NCBI GenBank assembly: GCA_038373865.1
Contig: JAXGGA010002221.1
Location: 62,001-126,000, forward strand
From: Uloborus plumipes
Lineage: Eukaryota > Arthropoda > Arachnida > Araneae > Uloboridae
Direction of reading: 5' to 3'
DNA length: 64,000 nt
Part shown: one piece after another, positions 23,290 to 35,955 of the stretch
Layout: every line of letters begins with the position of its first letter
Position numbering within the stretch: position 1 is the first letter of the stretch
Notes under the pieces: generated by a model
Databases searched by the model: none
The model's input: only the letters and a program-made list of their open reading frames with translations
Told to the model about the DNA's origin: nothing
Position numbers and translations under genes: made by a program

Positions 23290-26200
23290 GTTTTGTTCTT
23301 TAATTCAAACGATTTTCCGAACAATTTTGAAACTCTTAAAATATGCAACGTTAGAGGAACTGGGAAATTAAAGACATTAAGTTGCGATTTCTAATAAAAT
23401 CTAGAAATAAATGCTTTTTCTTTTTTTTCTATATTACTCCTTTCATGACCCAAAATACTATAATTTCAGATCACGATATATATTCTTCGCACTTCATCTT
23501 TTGTAACAACTCACAAGAACACGCTAGTCTTTCTGTTCATCGACGCTATGCATCTTCTATCAAATTCCTTCTAGCAGCGCTTCTGAGCACTCCACCTGCG
23601 GTGGAAGCGAAGCGCGCAGCTCTAGACGAATTGTTAATCTAGAAGTACAATTCAATCCAGGAATGACGACACAGGAACTAAAATAACTCCGTTCGAAATT
23701 TTCACTGGTAGATATATAAACTGGATGCCAGCAGGCAATACTGGTAATATTTTCATTCTTTGGTTTTCAAATAAAATCACATGGTTCTTATTTTTGATTT
23801 AACATTGCTAGACAATGTTATTCTGTAAATAGACTGAACAGAAAATTTTCCGTTCAAGCACATTAAAAATATTCCAACAATCAAATTTCCTTGATATTAA
23901 TTGTTTACGTTTTGCTTGTATAATTACCCAAAACATCAATGGTAAAGATTTGCCCGCTAGAAAGCGCTGAGCAATCACCACCCAAATGTTTGTTTACATT
24001 TATTAGCACATTGTTTCTGCTGTAAAAAGTGATGTTTATCCTATCTTTAAGGGTTAAAAAATATTGATATAGTCAAGGCTTCACTAGATAGCGTTTTATA
24101 CAGGCTGCTTCATTTGATCAAAATCCTTGGGATAAAAACGGATGCATGTCGCCTAGCGACATCTATCGAATTTTGTGGTAACTAACATTATATACAAATC
24201 AGATAATAAAAGACAAAATTAAAATTTAATTTGTTGGCGACAATTTTACAATTTGGCATTCAATTCTATTTTATTATATTTTAACGTCATTTAATAGCTT
24301 GTTCGATTTGCTGGTTTATTCTGCATTTTAACGGCTTGTTTTAATTAGTTAGCGAATTATTTTTCATTTTAATCGATTCTAATTATAATTAAACTATGAA
24401 ACGACACTAGCACAGCAGAGCGATAAATGGCGATTTTGGAACGATAGTTCCATCAAAACTTTTGATGAGTTTAGATTGTCATATTAATTTATTTGGCGAT
24501 TTTTTTACATTTTAATGGACATTTTGGAATGACTATGGCACTAATATCTTGAAAAGCACATCAAGAATTTGTTCTCCGTAAAGCTTTTGAGAATATTTCA
24601 ATAACCGAGATCTTTGGTAGTATGTACGTTTCAGTTATAGGTACGTTTTTTAACTTGGCGATGTATTTTCTTACCACCTAAGCGAAGATTAAAATTTTAA
24701 GTTTGCATCGTCTTCATGGTTGCTTCTTTTCTCTTATTTTGCACTTTAATTTAAATTTCAATGATAATAATGGCTCGATATATTTATTAAACTTATTATG
24801 TTACATGCTAATGGAGCTTTTAAAGTTGATTTGGCGAGTTTTTTAACAAGAATTCTCACATTATTTCGCAGCTTTTTTTTCAGTTGGCCCATTATTTTAC
24901 TTTCAAGTATTAAACGTATGTGTGAAATTAGAAACAAAAAAGGGAAGATTTCGGTGATTGGAAGTCTGGTTATCTTTCCCTATTGGCGTTAAATCTTTGT
25001 GGCCAATTTATGAGCGAGGGAAATACTTCCTTCGCAAACATAAACTAAAGAGCAACAAAATAAAGTAATTATCGCCAAAAATTTGGCAACCACACCAGAT
25101 TCCCAATTATCGAAATATTATCAATGTGTGAAATTTAACATAAAAAGAACATTACCTTTTAATGTTGTGTAAATGAAAAAAAAAATTACATTTGGTCGTC
25201 GTAATATTGTAGTTTTGTTTATTTTTTTCGTACTTGTTATGCTCTTTAGTACTAAGCGATTATATATGCTCATTTCGTTGTTACTAAAGAAATTAATATG
25301 TTTTGTTGTCAATCGTCTTTCCGTTGAACACCAATCGCTTCATTGCAAGGCATTCATTCTGGGGCATCAAAAGAAAATGTCTCTGCGAATAGATTCACCA
25401 TTTATCGCTCTGATGGGTCAACGCTATCAAAATGAACATCTGAGCTTTTGCGAGCAATTAAGATCGTGTGAGCAACAATAATGAAACTAAATAGTAAATA
25501 GAACAATCTTATTTCATTGCTACATTTTTATTTATCGGCTGCGAATTTAAGCGTATATTTTATTAATGCAGAGATGTCAAAATGGAACGCCATTGCTATA
25601 TGTTGCTAATTCGAAGAAAGTAAACAATGAATGAATGTCGTACGACTGAATCATGAGTTGCGACCAACTTTACCTGAAAAGGGAATTTATTTCCCCTAAA
25701 AAGCAGTACTAATAAGGCCTTCGGCATCAATTCACTCTGTACTCCACTTCAGTAAACTATATCAATATTTTTTAACCCTTAAAGATAGGATGACCATCAC
25801 TTTCTACAGCAGAAACAACGTGCTAATAAATGTAAACAAACATTTGGGTGGTCCTCATTCAGCGCTCTCTAGCTGGCAAATCTTTACCATTGAAATGTTT
25901 TGAGTAATGAAGCAGCCTGTATAAAACGCTATCTAGTGAAGCCTTGATATAGTTAACTGAAGTAGAGTACAGAGTGAATTGATGTCGAAGGCCTTATAAG
26001 TACTGCTTTTTGGGGGAAATAAAATCCCTTTTCAGGTAAAGTTGGCCACAACTCATGATTCAGTCAAACGACATTCATTCATCTGTTTACTTTCTTCGAA
26101 TTAGCAACATATAGCAATGGCGTTCAATTTTGACATCTCTACATTAATAAAATTTACGCTTACATTCGCAGACGATAAATAAAGAATGTAGCAATGAAAT

Positions 26201-28960
26201 AATATTGTTCTATTTACTATTTTGTTTCATTATTGTTGCTCACACTATCTTAATTGCTACGCAAAAGCTCAGATGTTCATTTTGATAGCGTTGACGCATC
26301 AGAGGAATAAACGGCGAATCTATTCGTCGAGACTTTTCATTTTGATGCCCCAGAATGAAATGTACTGCAATGAAGCGATGGTGTTCAACGGAAAGACGAT
26401 TGACAACAAAACATATCAATGTTTTTAGTAAAAACGAAATGAACATATATAATCGCTTGGTACTAAAGAGCAATACAACTACGAAAAAAATAAACAAAAC
26501 TACTATATTGCAACGACCAACTGTATCATGGCGAACTGCGGACTGATTTTTAAAAAGTTCTATGGCAACCCGTTGGTAGTATTGGCTCGCTTAGCGAATA
26601 GATTCGCCATTTATCGCTCTGCGGTGCCAGTGTCGTTTCATAGTTAATTAATAATTAGAATCAATTAGAATGAAAAATAATTCGCTAATTTAAATAAGCC
26701 GTTAAAATGCAGATTAAACCAAGCTATTAAATCACGTTAAAATATACTAAAATAGAATTGAATGTCAAATTGTAAAATTGTAGCCAACCAACAAATTAAC
26801 TTTTCATTTTGTCTCTTATAATCTGATTTGTATATAATGTTAGTTACCATAAAATTCGATAGATTTCGCTGGACAATTACCACCATTTTTATCCCAAGGA
26901 TTTTGATCAAATGAAACAGCCTGTATAAAACGCTATCTAATGAAGTCTTGGCTAACGTAAGTCGTTCTATCACTTTGTTATGAGTTTTGCTCTAAGTCTG
27001 CATTGTGCGGACATAAATTCAAATTTTTCTTCTGCTGTAGTTGTAGGTTTTTTTGTTCATTAATATTCAACTATATCACTGAATTATGTGCACATATTTA
27101 TTATGCAAAATAATAAAAATTTTAAAAGTGATACTAAATAACAGATCTCTTTAAAATTGTATTTAAAAAATAAATAAGTAAAATGAAAAGTAATTATATT
27201 TTTTATAAATTATTTGGAATAGTGCTAAACAAAATGTTACAAAAAATGCTATTGAATAATAAAACGATACTTTTAATTTATTGCTTGTTGAAATAAGGAC
27301 GAGCTTAATTTATTGGCCTTACGCTTTTGGTACGAATGCTTGCTCAGGGAATAGTTCTCCTTTGCACACAAAATAAAAGAGCAGATAAATAATTATATGC
27401 ATTGAATTACTATAAAACAACTGGGTCACCAGATAAAACACTAACGTAAAAATTTTTCGACAGCTCCAATTTTCAAATGATCCAAATACCCCTGAAAAAA
27501 CAACCAAAGAGCGAAACTAAAAATCGCTGAAAAAGCTTTGTTTACATTAGTTACAAACATTTATTTGTTAGCAAATAGAAAATGGCAACAGATAAAATTT
27601 TAAATCATTGAAAATTTTCCGATGTTTTGCGAGCAATTAAATATCGTGATTGCTGATTTAATGAAGCTGAAAAATCTCAAACATTGCTCCCCCCCCCTCC
27701 CACCCCGAAAGACGGAATTGGGGCTTGTCTAAATGCAGGTTCATGTTATTCCAAATTTAATTTAAATCGCAGTATTTTTTGAGATATAGAAGTTGCAATG
27801 ATAAAAAATAACGTTCGATTGCAGCAAAATCCCTAAAAGCTACTTAGTGCCGAAATTGTATCTGTTTTGAACCCCTCAAGGCTGAGGATCAATTTTTGTT
27901 TAATTCCGTACATTACTTCTCGAGTTATACAGTCACAGGTAATGATAAAAACGTTGAACTGCTTAATTCCCCTTTGATATATTGACACCACAACTGATTC
28001 AGCACCAGCACCCGTTTGGGTTTGCCCATGGAACAATTTTTGTTTAATTCTGCCAGTTATTTCCTGAAATATAGTGGTCACCCCAAGAGCTGAAAATTAT
28101 CCTATTCGATTGCTCTATCTCCTTTATTGGAATTCGCTCCTCAATCTAGTGGGCACCAATTCACATGGGGGCTCATTTGTGTACCAAGATGTGCTTGATT
28201 ACATGCAGTCGTTTTTGCTTTAGAGATACCACAAAAACTGGTCACACACAGACAGATGAAATGGAAAAAAAAAAATTCTATATTACTCCTTCATTGATCC
28301 AAAAAACAATTTCCAATAACCATACACTTCGCACATATATTTCCTTTTTACATTATTTATTTCATTGAATATTGACATAGTTTTCTATAACATCTTTACC
28401 CTCTCTTTGAATATCGAAGCCATGCATCTTCTAAGAAATTAAGAGATACTACGGAATATTATGGACCACGGAGTAGAAAGAAGGAGACAAATGTCGTACG
28501 GGTGTGCTAGTTTAAATGTGGCAGCAAATTCTCACCTATACGCAATCCCTCCCGATTTCCTAAAGGAATCAATGTAAATGATACTGCAGCTGTCATCTCT
28601 TTAAATACTGCTATGAGAAAGAAAATATTTTCTTTTTTCAACTGGGTTTTGGTGTAAATCTTCGACGGACATTATGAATTAAATATGATTTTCATCCCAG
28701 GGAAATAGGTGCCGTATTCTTTGAGAAATACGTTCAATCGCACCCTACAATTTGCCAAATCTGACAGAATCTGTCATTTTGTAGTGATTGCTATTGGTAA
28801 TATATTTTTTTTTCAACTGGAATTTGGTGTAAACTATTGATTAACATTATAAACTAACTATGATTTTAATCCCACCGAAATTTTTGCCGTATTTTTTAAG
28901 AAAAATGTTTAATCGGCTGCATTTAAAAAATTGCCAAATCTGACATATATGCTACATTTT
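23290..28960 (+). repeat. Repeat 'alpha', copy 3
   Basis: Runs collinear with copy 1 from position 1 (here about 23296) through 2555 (here about 27760), apart from one insertion at 24074-25946. It then runs collinear with copy 2 to about 28960. The Helitron-related segment is at 27770-28270. The frames at 26240-26497 and 26355-26546 are equivalent to 1017-1337 and 1132-1320 in copy 1, with no sign of protein-level constraint. Confidence 0.75.
24074..25946 (-). mobile_element. DNA transposon inserted into its own family
   Basis: Complete element of 1873 bp with 40-bp perfect terminal inverted repeats beginning CAAGGCTTCACTAGATAGCG. It is flanked by the exact duplication ATATAGT (24067-24073 and 25947-25953; 8 bp if the last G of the element is counted). 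Alpha copy 1 has the single uninterrupted ATATAGT at 724-730. Its interior is related to, and opposite in orientation to, the surrounding insert (the frame at 25173-25481 on plus corresponds to 26240-26497 on minus). A minus-strand ATG at 25591-25593 starts the same MAF-FDIS peptide as the surrounding copy. No transposase was recognised. Confidence 0.85.
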
Positions 28961-29507
28961 TTGCATTGTTTGATGTTATTTTTGTCAAGAATCTTACAAA
29001 TGGTAATTAAATAAAAATATGAACATAAAATGGAAAGTAATATGAAAATATAGTCTAATTATTATAATAGTCTGCTAAATATGTTTAATTTATATCAAAA
29101 TTAAGTTCTGACATAATTATTTTTTTTGCTGTGTTTAATTTACGTGTTTAATTTATCAATAATTTAGAAAACTGATTTTTAGTAAAAATATCATCGTACA
29201 ATGCGAAAACTGTCGCATACAGTAGCGTATGTGTCAGATTTGGAAAATTTTAAAAATGCAGCAGACAGTTTTCTTAAAAAATACGGCAAAATTACGGTGG
29301 GATCAAAATCATATTTAGTTCAAAATGTTAATCGATGGTTTACTACAAATTGCAGTTGAAAAAAAATTATTATTACCAATAGCAGTCTCTAAAAAATGAC
29401 AGATTCTGTCAGATTTGGAAAATTGGTAAGTGCATTTGAATAAACCTATTTCTCAAAGAGTACGGCACCTATTTCTCTGGGATAAAAATCATATTTAATT
29501 CATAATG
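28667..29507. repeat. Inverted duplication of the alpha tail
   Basis: 28667-28960 and 29215-29507 are inverse copies of one another, with a spacer of about 255 bases. Paired landmarks include AATAGGTGCCGTATTCTTTG on the left and its inverse near 29460 on the right, and TGCCGTATTTTTTAAG with its inverse near 29275. Confidence 0.75.
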
Positions 29508-29509
29508 TA

Positions 29510-31109
29510 CAGTCATAGGAAAAAAAACGAAACAGTCGCTCGTTTTTGAAGACTGTTAACACTGGAGACACGTGTAATATGCTATTTTTTCAGGAATAAT
29601 GTGCTCTATAAATTTTTATTAGTAAATTTTTGCTGAGGAGTCGTCTTCATATAAAAATTGACATCAACTTTAAAATTTTCTATGAGAACCCCCCTTTTTT
29701 ATCGCATGTTTGTGATCAGCAACGTATTTAACCTTGTATATCAAACCGTTTTAAATTTGCTACAGCCGTTGCTTCACAATTGAACTGAGAAGAAACCGTC
29801 CCGTAATGTTAAAACTATTTTTAATACTCGTGCATATAATACCTAAACCACGTTAGGTATGGTAAAGATTGTTTTTTCATATCAAAGTATGAACCCACCC
29901 AGCAATAAAAACATCCTTGACTTCCTCTCAGATAAAATTTTGAATTTTTTATGAATTGTGGAATTAATATTTGAAAAAATGATGATCTGGAACCATATAA
30001 TATTTTGATGGAGAAACAATCTAGAAGTGAATTTAAAGGAAAACCCAAAATGGGAGCTCAAAATATCCAGTAGTTTTTAAGATATGCTAAAAGAACTATA
30101 TTTAGGGACTATATACAACTGTTCAAACTGACACAATAGCAGTGGATTTCCATTTAAAGAAAGGGGGATATGCTTATCCACCAGTTGTAGAATATACTCA
30201 GCGTTTTTATAAAGTATTTTGTTTTCAACAGTAGCCATGCGTTGAAAGTGAAACGGTTAATAAAACTGCCGAGTATATTTTGAAACTGGTTGACAATACA
30301 AATTTTTGTTCATTAGTGGGAAGTCTGCTTTCATGCAACATGCAGTAATTCAGAAAACTTTTTACGTGGATACTTGATTTTCACAGAAAAAAAAATGTCG
30401 CATCTCGGAGTTTTATTCGGAATAATCTGAGACGATCAGACTTTTTTTTTTTTTTTAATTCCGAGCCACGGTTTTAACATTGCTGCCAATCCTAATACAG
30501 TAGTTTATATAAATACAAAGACTTTTAAAACGTAACCTCGCTCCAGAAGTTATGTGCTACCTGAGTTAGTGCGCAGCTAAAAGTATACATCTATCTTTCT
30601 TTCATAAAAAAGATAGAATGTTGCATTTTTTCCTTGCACCCTAACAGTGAGGTTTTTTTTTCAAGTTTAAAAAAATATTCTAACTTTAACAAAACCCGAG
30701 AATTTTTAATTAATTACAAAAAGCAAACGTATTATAGTGATTAGCTTTAGCTAATTTTTGCGAAAAATATGATTTGTCAACTCTTTGTAAACTTTGCCCT
30801 CTAAAGTAGCATTTCACATGTGGTGGTGGTACCTAAATCTTTGGTCGGTCATAACTTTTGTTCTACTGATTCTAAACTGATGCCGCTTGGTACCCAGCTT
30901 ACTTTCGACCCTCCGCACCAAATGTGGGGGTAACCATATAACAATTCAGACTTAGAGTTCATTTCACTTTGTATATTACCCCTTATCAAAATTTTACTTA
31001 CATAGTTTCAAAGAAGACTTTAATCCATGTCACAAAAGACCTTTCTTTTGTTCTTAGCAAGTATACCAGCCGAACAATTCAGAGTATTTCGTTTTTTTTT
31101 CTATGACTG
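29510..31109 (+). mobile_element. 1.6-kb TA-flanked element, copy 1
   Basis: Ends are CAGTCATAG and CTATGACTG, followed inward by A or T runs and CGAAAC / GTTTCG-type sequence, and flanked by TA at 29508-29509 and 31110-31111. These are features of Tc1/mariner-type insertion. The body matches 43206-44786 (same direction) and 44789-46400 (inverse). No transposase frame longer than about 75 codons is present and none is recognisable, so this is a long non-autonomous family. Confidence 0.8.
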
Positions 31110-31125
31110 TACCAGTCAATTTGGC

Positions 31126-31215
31126 CCTTCAGTGTATAAAAACTACTGTATTAGGATTGGAAATAATGTTAAAACCGTGGCCCATAAATTAAAAAAACGC
31201 AGAATCGTTACAGAT
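31126..31215 (-). mobile_element. Fragment of the 1.6-kb TA-flanked family
   Basis: Matches about 45410-45495 (ACTACTGTATTAGGATTGG followed by a GTTAAA-CCGTGGC phrase), opposite in orientation to the copy immediately to its left. No ends are preserved. Confidence 0.6.
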
Positions 31216-32193
31216 TATTGAAAAAGCTATTATAAAATAAAAAAATAAAATAAAATGAAATAAAAAAAAAACCTACTGGAAACTTAACAAGACTCCAACA
31301 CGCTCGATTAAAAACTTTGTTCACCAAATAAAGTTGTAGCACCACCATTAACAAATCAGCCCACACGAAACTTTTCCTTCAAAGATGTATAAAGTTTCTC
31401 CTTTGAACAACGCCATAATAGTTTCTGTTTACATTTCAAAATCCGGTCATTAATTAAAATTTAGAATGCAATATTTTGATAAATAACATAGTTCGCACTA
31501 ATGGGAAATCAGGAGATAAGAAATTTTTTCTGGCAAATAAGACGGCAGTCTCAAAAATGTTAAAGTTTGCCACAATTATTACTTACCCTAATTTTCGAAA
31601 AAAATGCAAAGATATTTCTTTTAGATGTGAAGAACAATTGATCATTTGTTAGGAATTTTCTTCATGGCTTTCTAATTTGTTTGTGAATTAGTCATTTGTG
31701 GCACAGTAGTTTCATTTTTCTTACACATTTATGCAATGAAGATTTGTTTGTGGATGCGAAGGTGTGTACGTTACTGTGAAGTTCTGAAATCTGATAAAGT
31801 CAAAATAAATTACCAGCATGAAGAGTTAAATTTCTTCGTAATTAAGAATTGTAGTATGCCTGCGCCTTTTTCAATGGCATGAATGCTTTAAATGTTCTCC
31901 ACGTTGTAAAATAATATATATAAAACATTTTAATCGATTTATAATAGGTGAATTTTGTAAACTGTATATTGCTTCAGCCCACAACTTCTGAAGTGTTCCG
32001 ACTTTTCAGACAAGAATTTCTAATATTTCAGTATTTTAATGACTTGCCGTTTCTAGGAATAATTGCATGGAAAGGCATTTGTGCATAGCTTTTATTGTAT
32101 CAAAAAAGTTCTCTTTTTCAACTTATAAGTTTCGTTACGATTATATTTCTTTTCACTTCAGACATATTTCTGAACATAGTGTTCACCCATGCC
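31216..32193. other. No recognised feature
   Basis: AT-rich sequence beginning with an AAATAA-type simple repeat (31220-31270). No repeat ends or convincing reading frames. Confidence 0.45.
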
Positions 32194-32359
32194 TTACACC
32201 GCCAACTCGGCTATTTCGATCCATGGACTGCAGTTTCGTGCTTATTATGCACTTATCAGCATGGAATATGAAAGTATACTTTCGTATTCCATGCTGATGA
32301 GTGCATAATAAGCACGAAACTGCAGTCTATGGATCGAAATGGCCTAGTTGGCGGTGTAA
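32194..32359. repeat. 166-bp near-perfect palindrome
   Basis: Two 83-base arms with no spacer; the axis falls between 32276 and 32277 in AAAGTATACTTT. The outer ends read TTACACCGCC and GGCGGTGTAA. Only a few mismatches separate the arms. It would form a long hairpin as RNA or single-stranded DNA. A foldback MITE is likely; no clear target duplication was seen. Confidence 0.85.
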
Positions 32360-33640
32360 TGCATGTTCCTGCCTTAGCCCTTGCTTTGGGGCGGTTACTC
32401 ATTGCTTTATAGTGTTTACCATTAGAAAAAAAATTGAAAGCGCGCTGGTGAATAGTTTTAACTTAAATAGAGTATTTGTGTTGTGCTCAAATAATTGTGC
32501 TGCACTGTGTGTGTGTGTGTGAAAAGTAAAATCGAGGAGTGCAACTTTGCACGTTACACAGAATTTAATGTCAATGTTGAATTTGTTTCTTATTATGTTA
32601 TGGTGCAATAATATTTATTAATTGAAACAATTTGAGAAATTGATGAAGAGTTCCATCGATAAAGAAAACATTATAATTGTTCTCAATAATTGAATATGGT
32701 TTAACAGCAATATTTTTCCCACTATATCAAAGGAAAGAGAAATCTCTGTATGAAATACGATTGAAAAACATATCAACTCCTTTTTTTAAACTCAGACACA
32801 AAAATGTATGTTTAAACTCAGCCATAAAATATGCACTTGAGAAAATATTTGTAATACATTACGCAGACAGCGTTTATTAGGCCAATACATTCCCGTTAAA
32901 ATCGAAGTAACACACACTTTTTATTGCGACAACTTTGCCTTTGAAACACTTTGAAACCTTTTAAATAAATGACTCTTTTTCAACTGCAATGACAGTTTTA
33001 TGATGCAAGCAGCAATATCCCCGCGAATACAAATATATTTTTAAGCTCCTGAAGGTATTTAGTTTAAGTAAAAAGTGCCCACTATTTGCAGCGCCATTTT
33101 ATATGCGCTAAAGGAAAGTCCTAGACTCCCATTGCCCTTATTCACCCATTTTGAACTTAGATCTTGCCTTTCAAAACGAGGCACATTTAATGTTCTCTGA
33201 GTTTTATTGATGTGAGAGTGGTTGTCTTTCATCCAGACGGTGTGCATCTTTCAAGACATTTTTCTCTTTAAATATATCAAATGTTAAATTTTATGCGTAC
33301 GATGAAAATATGTTATAAGTCAAAGAGAAAAACTACTTTAGCAAGTCTTTGCAAGAAAAGGTTTTTTGACTCTTTTGTTGGAGCCAAAGGGTACGAAGTT
33401 AAATTTCACGAGAGAAATTATTTATTTTTTGAGCATGTATTTGGATGAGTGATTTTCAACGTGTGAGAAAGTCTCCCTAAGGGGAGAAGAATAATTTCAA
33501 GTGGGCGTGGGGCATAGAAGGTAAAATGAAAAATAAAACAAACAATGCTTAATTGAAGTTTATAATCACACGTAAGTATTAAAAACAGCGTCAAACATCT
33601 CCTTGCTGTTTATTTGTTTCAAATGGGGCTGAGTTTAGTT
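32360..33640. other. No recognised feature
   Basis: AT-rich sequence with a short GT run at 32508-32520. Open frames (32677-32880, 33059-33247 minus) resemble nothing known. Confidence 0.45.
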
Positions 33641-33840
33641 TTTTGCTTGGACCAAAATTGGCGGAATGCCATTGCCACGAGAATTTCGACGACTTGTTTC
33701 ACCAATAGATGGAGGCACCTGGGCTCTATTCGATGCGAAACTGTACTAGGTAATTAATTTTGCCAAGCGATACTTTAAGCCAAACAAGCACTCGAGGGAT
33801 CTTTTACATGCCACATAATCACACGACACGGACGATATCA

Positions 33841-34386
33841 ATTTTCAGCATAATGAAAATCCACCAACTAGGGTTTGATCCCGCGCCTTTAGGGCATGAG
33901 TAGAGCTCCTTTAGGGGACAGGCTGACTTATCCGACATTTTGGTTTCAAGACATTCTTGGATCCAGCCTTGGTACATGTATTTGAAATACATTAATATTA
34001 TACCTGGTTGCTCTGGTGTAAAATAACTTAGAATTAGTTGGATAAAGCACCATATTAGGTAAAATTAAAAAGATAACTTATTTCTCGAATTTAAAAATAG
34101 TTTATTGGGAAATGTTTCATGACATTGGGTCTCTTTTCATATTGCACTTGTTTTAAGCCTGAGTTTAAGAAATGTTTTTGTCATATAGACAAAAATAGTT
34201 AAATAACATCTATGCAGCTACAATTCAAGCTTAGCTTCCTCTTTTCTTCAATTCGACTTGAGTACAAATACCAGTGGTTCCACGCCCACCGTTTTGGAAC
34301 CAAAATGTCGGATAAGTCAGCTCCCCTCTTATAGGAGCCTTAGGCATGAGAGGCCAGCGTCTTAACCGGTACGTCTATCTGTCGGC
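33841..34386 (-). mobile_element. tRNA-derived SINE, split by a MITE
   Basis: On the minus strand from 34386 the sequence reads as a tRNA-like head. An A-box-like TAGACGTACCGG is followed by TTAAGACGCTGGCC and CTCATGCC, where the MITE interrupts. Beyond it, GGCGCGGGATCAAACCC contains a B-box-like GGATCAAACCC. The non-tRNA body continues toward 33640, but its end is not defined. The strand and the internal pol III-type boxes make a SINE far more likely than a tRNA gene, since acceptor pairing is absent. Confidence 0.65.
33901..34342. mobile_element. hAT-type MITE (GGCTCCTATAAG family), copy 1
   Basis: Exact 8-bp duplication GGCATGAG (33893-33900 and 34343-34350) with inverted ends: TAGAGCTCCTTTAGGGG on the left, TAAGGCTCCTATAAGAGG on the right, both followed by CTGACTTATCCGACATTTTG. 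Inserted in a SINE head whose two halves join perfectly across it. Confidence 0.85.
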
Positions 34387-34744
34387 TTCTGATTGTTGTT
34401 GGGAAATTGATTATTGTGGTGCAGACCAACCTTAGTAGTTGTTTCACTTAGTTTGAGGGTTCACTTGTCTACCGCAGAAAAATGTAAAATAGAAAAGTTA
34501 TAATTTTTTTACATTCCTTTCGGGGACTCTGATGTCATGTAGACCTCTCGCAATTGCAATATGGAAAATCCACTAGCGAACTTCACAGATCCTAGATTCC
34601 CTCAGAGCATTTTTTTTTTTGTTTTTCGAATTTCATATGCTCTAGTAATAATATTCTCAATTTTAAGTTTCGTGTAGTAACGTTAACTATTGCGTTTTAA
34701 ATTGCCTGGATTTTTGTTTTTTAACTAGTGTCAGTAGTCCTAAT

Positions 34745-35198
34745 TATAGCTCCTTTAGAGGACATGCTGACTTGTCCGACATATTGGCTCCAAGACATTC
34801 TTGGCTCCAGCCTTGTTACACGTTTTCGAACCATATTAATGTTATGCCTGATTGCTCTGGCGTAAAATAACTTACGATTAGTTGGATAAAGCACCATATT
34901 AGGTAAATTTAAAAAGATAACTTATTTCTCGAATTTAAAAACAGTTTATTGGGAAATGTTTCGTGAAATTGGGTCTATTTTCATATTGCACTTGTTTTAA
35001 GCCTGACTTTATGATATGTTTTTGTCATATAGACAAAAATAGTCAAATATCATCTATGCAGCTACAATTCAAGCTTAGCTTCCACTTTTCTTCAATGCGA
35101 CTTGAGTACAGATACCAGAGGTTCCACGCCCACCGTTTTGGAACCAAAATGTGGGATAAGTCAGCTCGCCTCTTATGGGGAGCCTTATAGGAGCCTTA
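34745..35198. mobile_element. hAT-type MITE (GGCTCCTATAAG family), copy 2
   Basis: Same orientation as copy 1 and alike over its whole length. Flanks GTCCTAAT (34737-34744) and GTTCTAAT (35199-35206) form an 8-bp duplication with one mismatch. A small extra duplication of the end (GGAGCCTTA twice, 35179-35198) distinguishes the right terminus. Confidence 0.85.
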
Positions 35199-35451
35199 GT
35201 TCTAATCAGGTCCGGATTCCTATTCTATTAATCACATATAAAGTCATGGACATGTATTAAGAACTAATATCTAGAGGAATGGGGAGGGGTTGTGGACTCA
35301 AGTTAGTGCTCAAAGGGGGGTACAGAGCCTAAGAGGTAGGACTATTTAAATGGACAGAAGGAACGCAAAGCCCGTTTTTAAGTAATTTTTGGATTAACAA
35401 TAAATTGTGAGTTTCTTGATTTTTTGCTGGTAGAGGTGAAAAAATCTTTAA

Positions 35452-35951
35452 CCCATTAATGCCTAGCGTCCCTTTTTAGGGACGGTCCAAAAAAGGGTCT
35501 GAATTTCCACAAAATGAACATTTCAACCGAATAATAGTGTTCAATTAGAACCTTGGTATTCTTTCAATTCGTTATTAACAGATTGTAGCACATAGCCATT
35601 GTAAAGTGTGTTCTGTAGCAGTTTTAATATGATCTTTATCAAAAATGACATCGTTCACAGTCTCAAGAAAAAAAGCTAACTTTTCAAAGTTATTCCATGC
35701 TTCCCAGTTTATGTTAATTGCTGATTTTATTTCTTAATACTATATCGTAGGCAGAAAAAAATTTGAGTTGAACAAGTATGTACCCTCTGGAGTCCATTGT
35801 AACTTTTGAGGGACGATTTTTCTTTCCTTAATAAGAAAATTATTTTTTACATAACACTTTTTTAATTATTTTTCCTGTCCATGAAACACCGTTTGTAACC
35901 AAGTAACCAGTATACAAATATCTTTGGAAAAAAAAGTCAGGCATTAATAGG
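35452..35951. mobile_element. piggyBac-type MITE, 500 bp
   Basis: Flanked by TTAA on both sides (35448-35451 and 35952-35955), with inverted ends CCCATTAATGCCT and, in reverse complement, CCTATTAATGCCT. TTAA duplication and CCY ends are hallmarks of piggyBac insertions. No coding sequence. Confidence 0.75.
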
Positions 35952-35955
35952 TTAA

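Larger units (their letters stand above)
19200..23290 (+). repeat. Repeat 'beta', copy 2, split by a LINE
   Basis: 19240-19360 and 22031-22330 match successive parts of beta copy 3 (39770-39900 and 39905-40200), so the sequence between is an insertion. The rest (22330-23290) matches beta copy 1. It leads directly into alpha copy 3 at about 23290, so beta-then-alpha may be the original order of one larger element. Confidence 0.7.

Noticed and set aside
33865..34386. tRNA gene interrupted by an insertion
   Set aside because: No acceptor stem and a long non-tRNA body follows, as in tRNA-derived SINEs.
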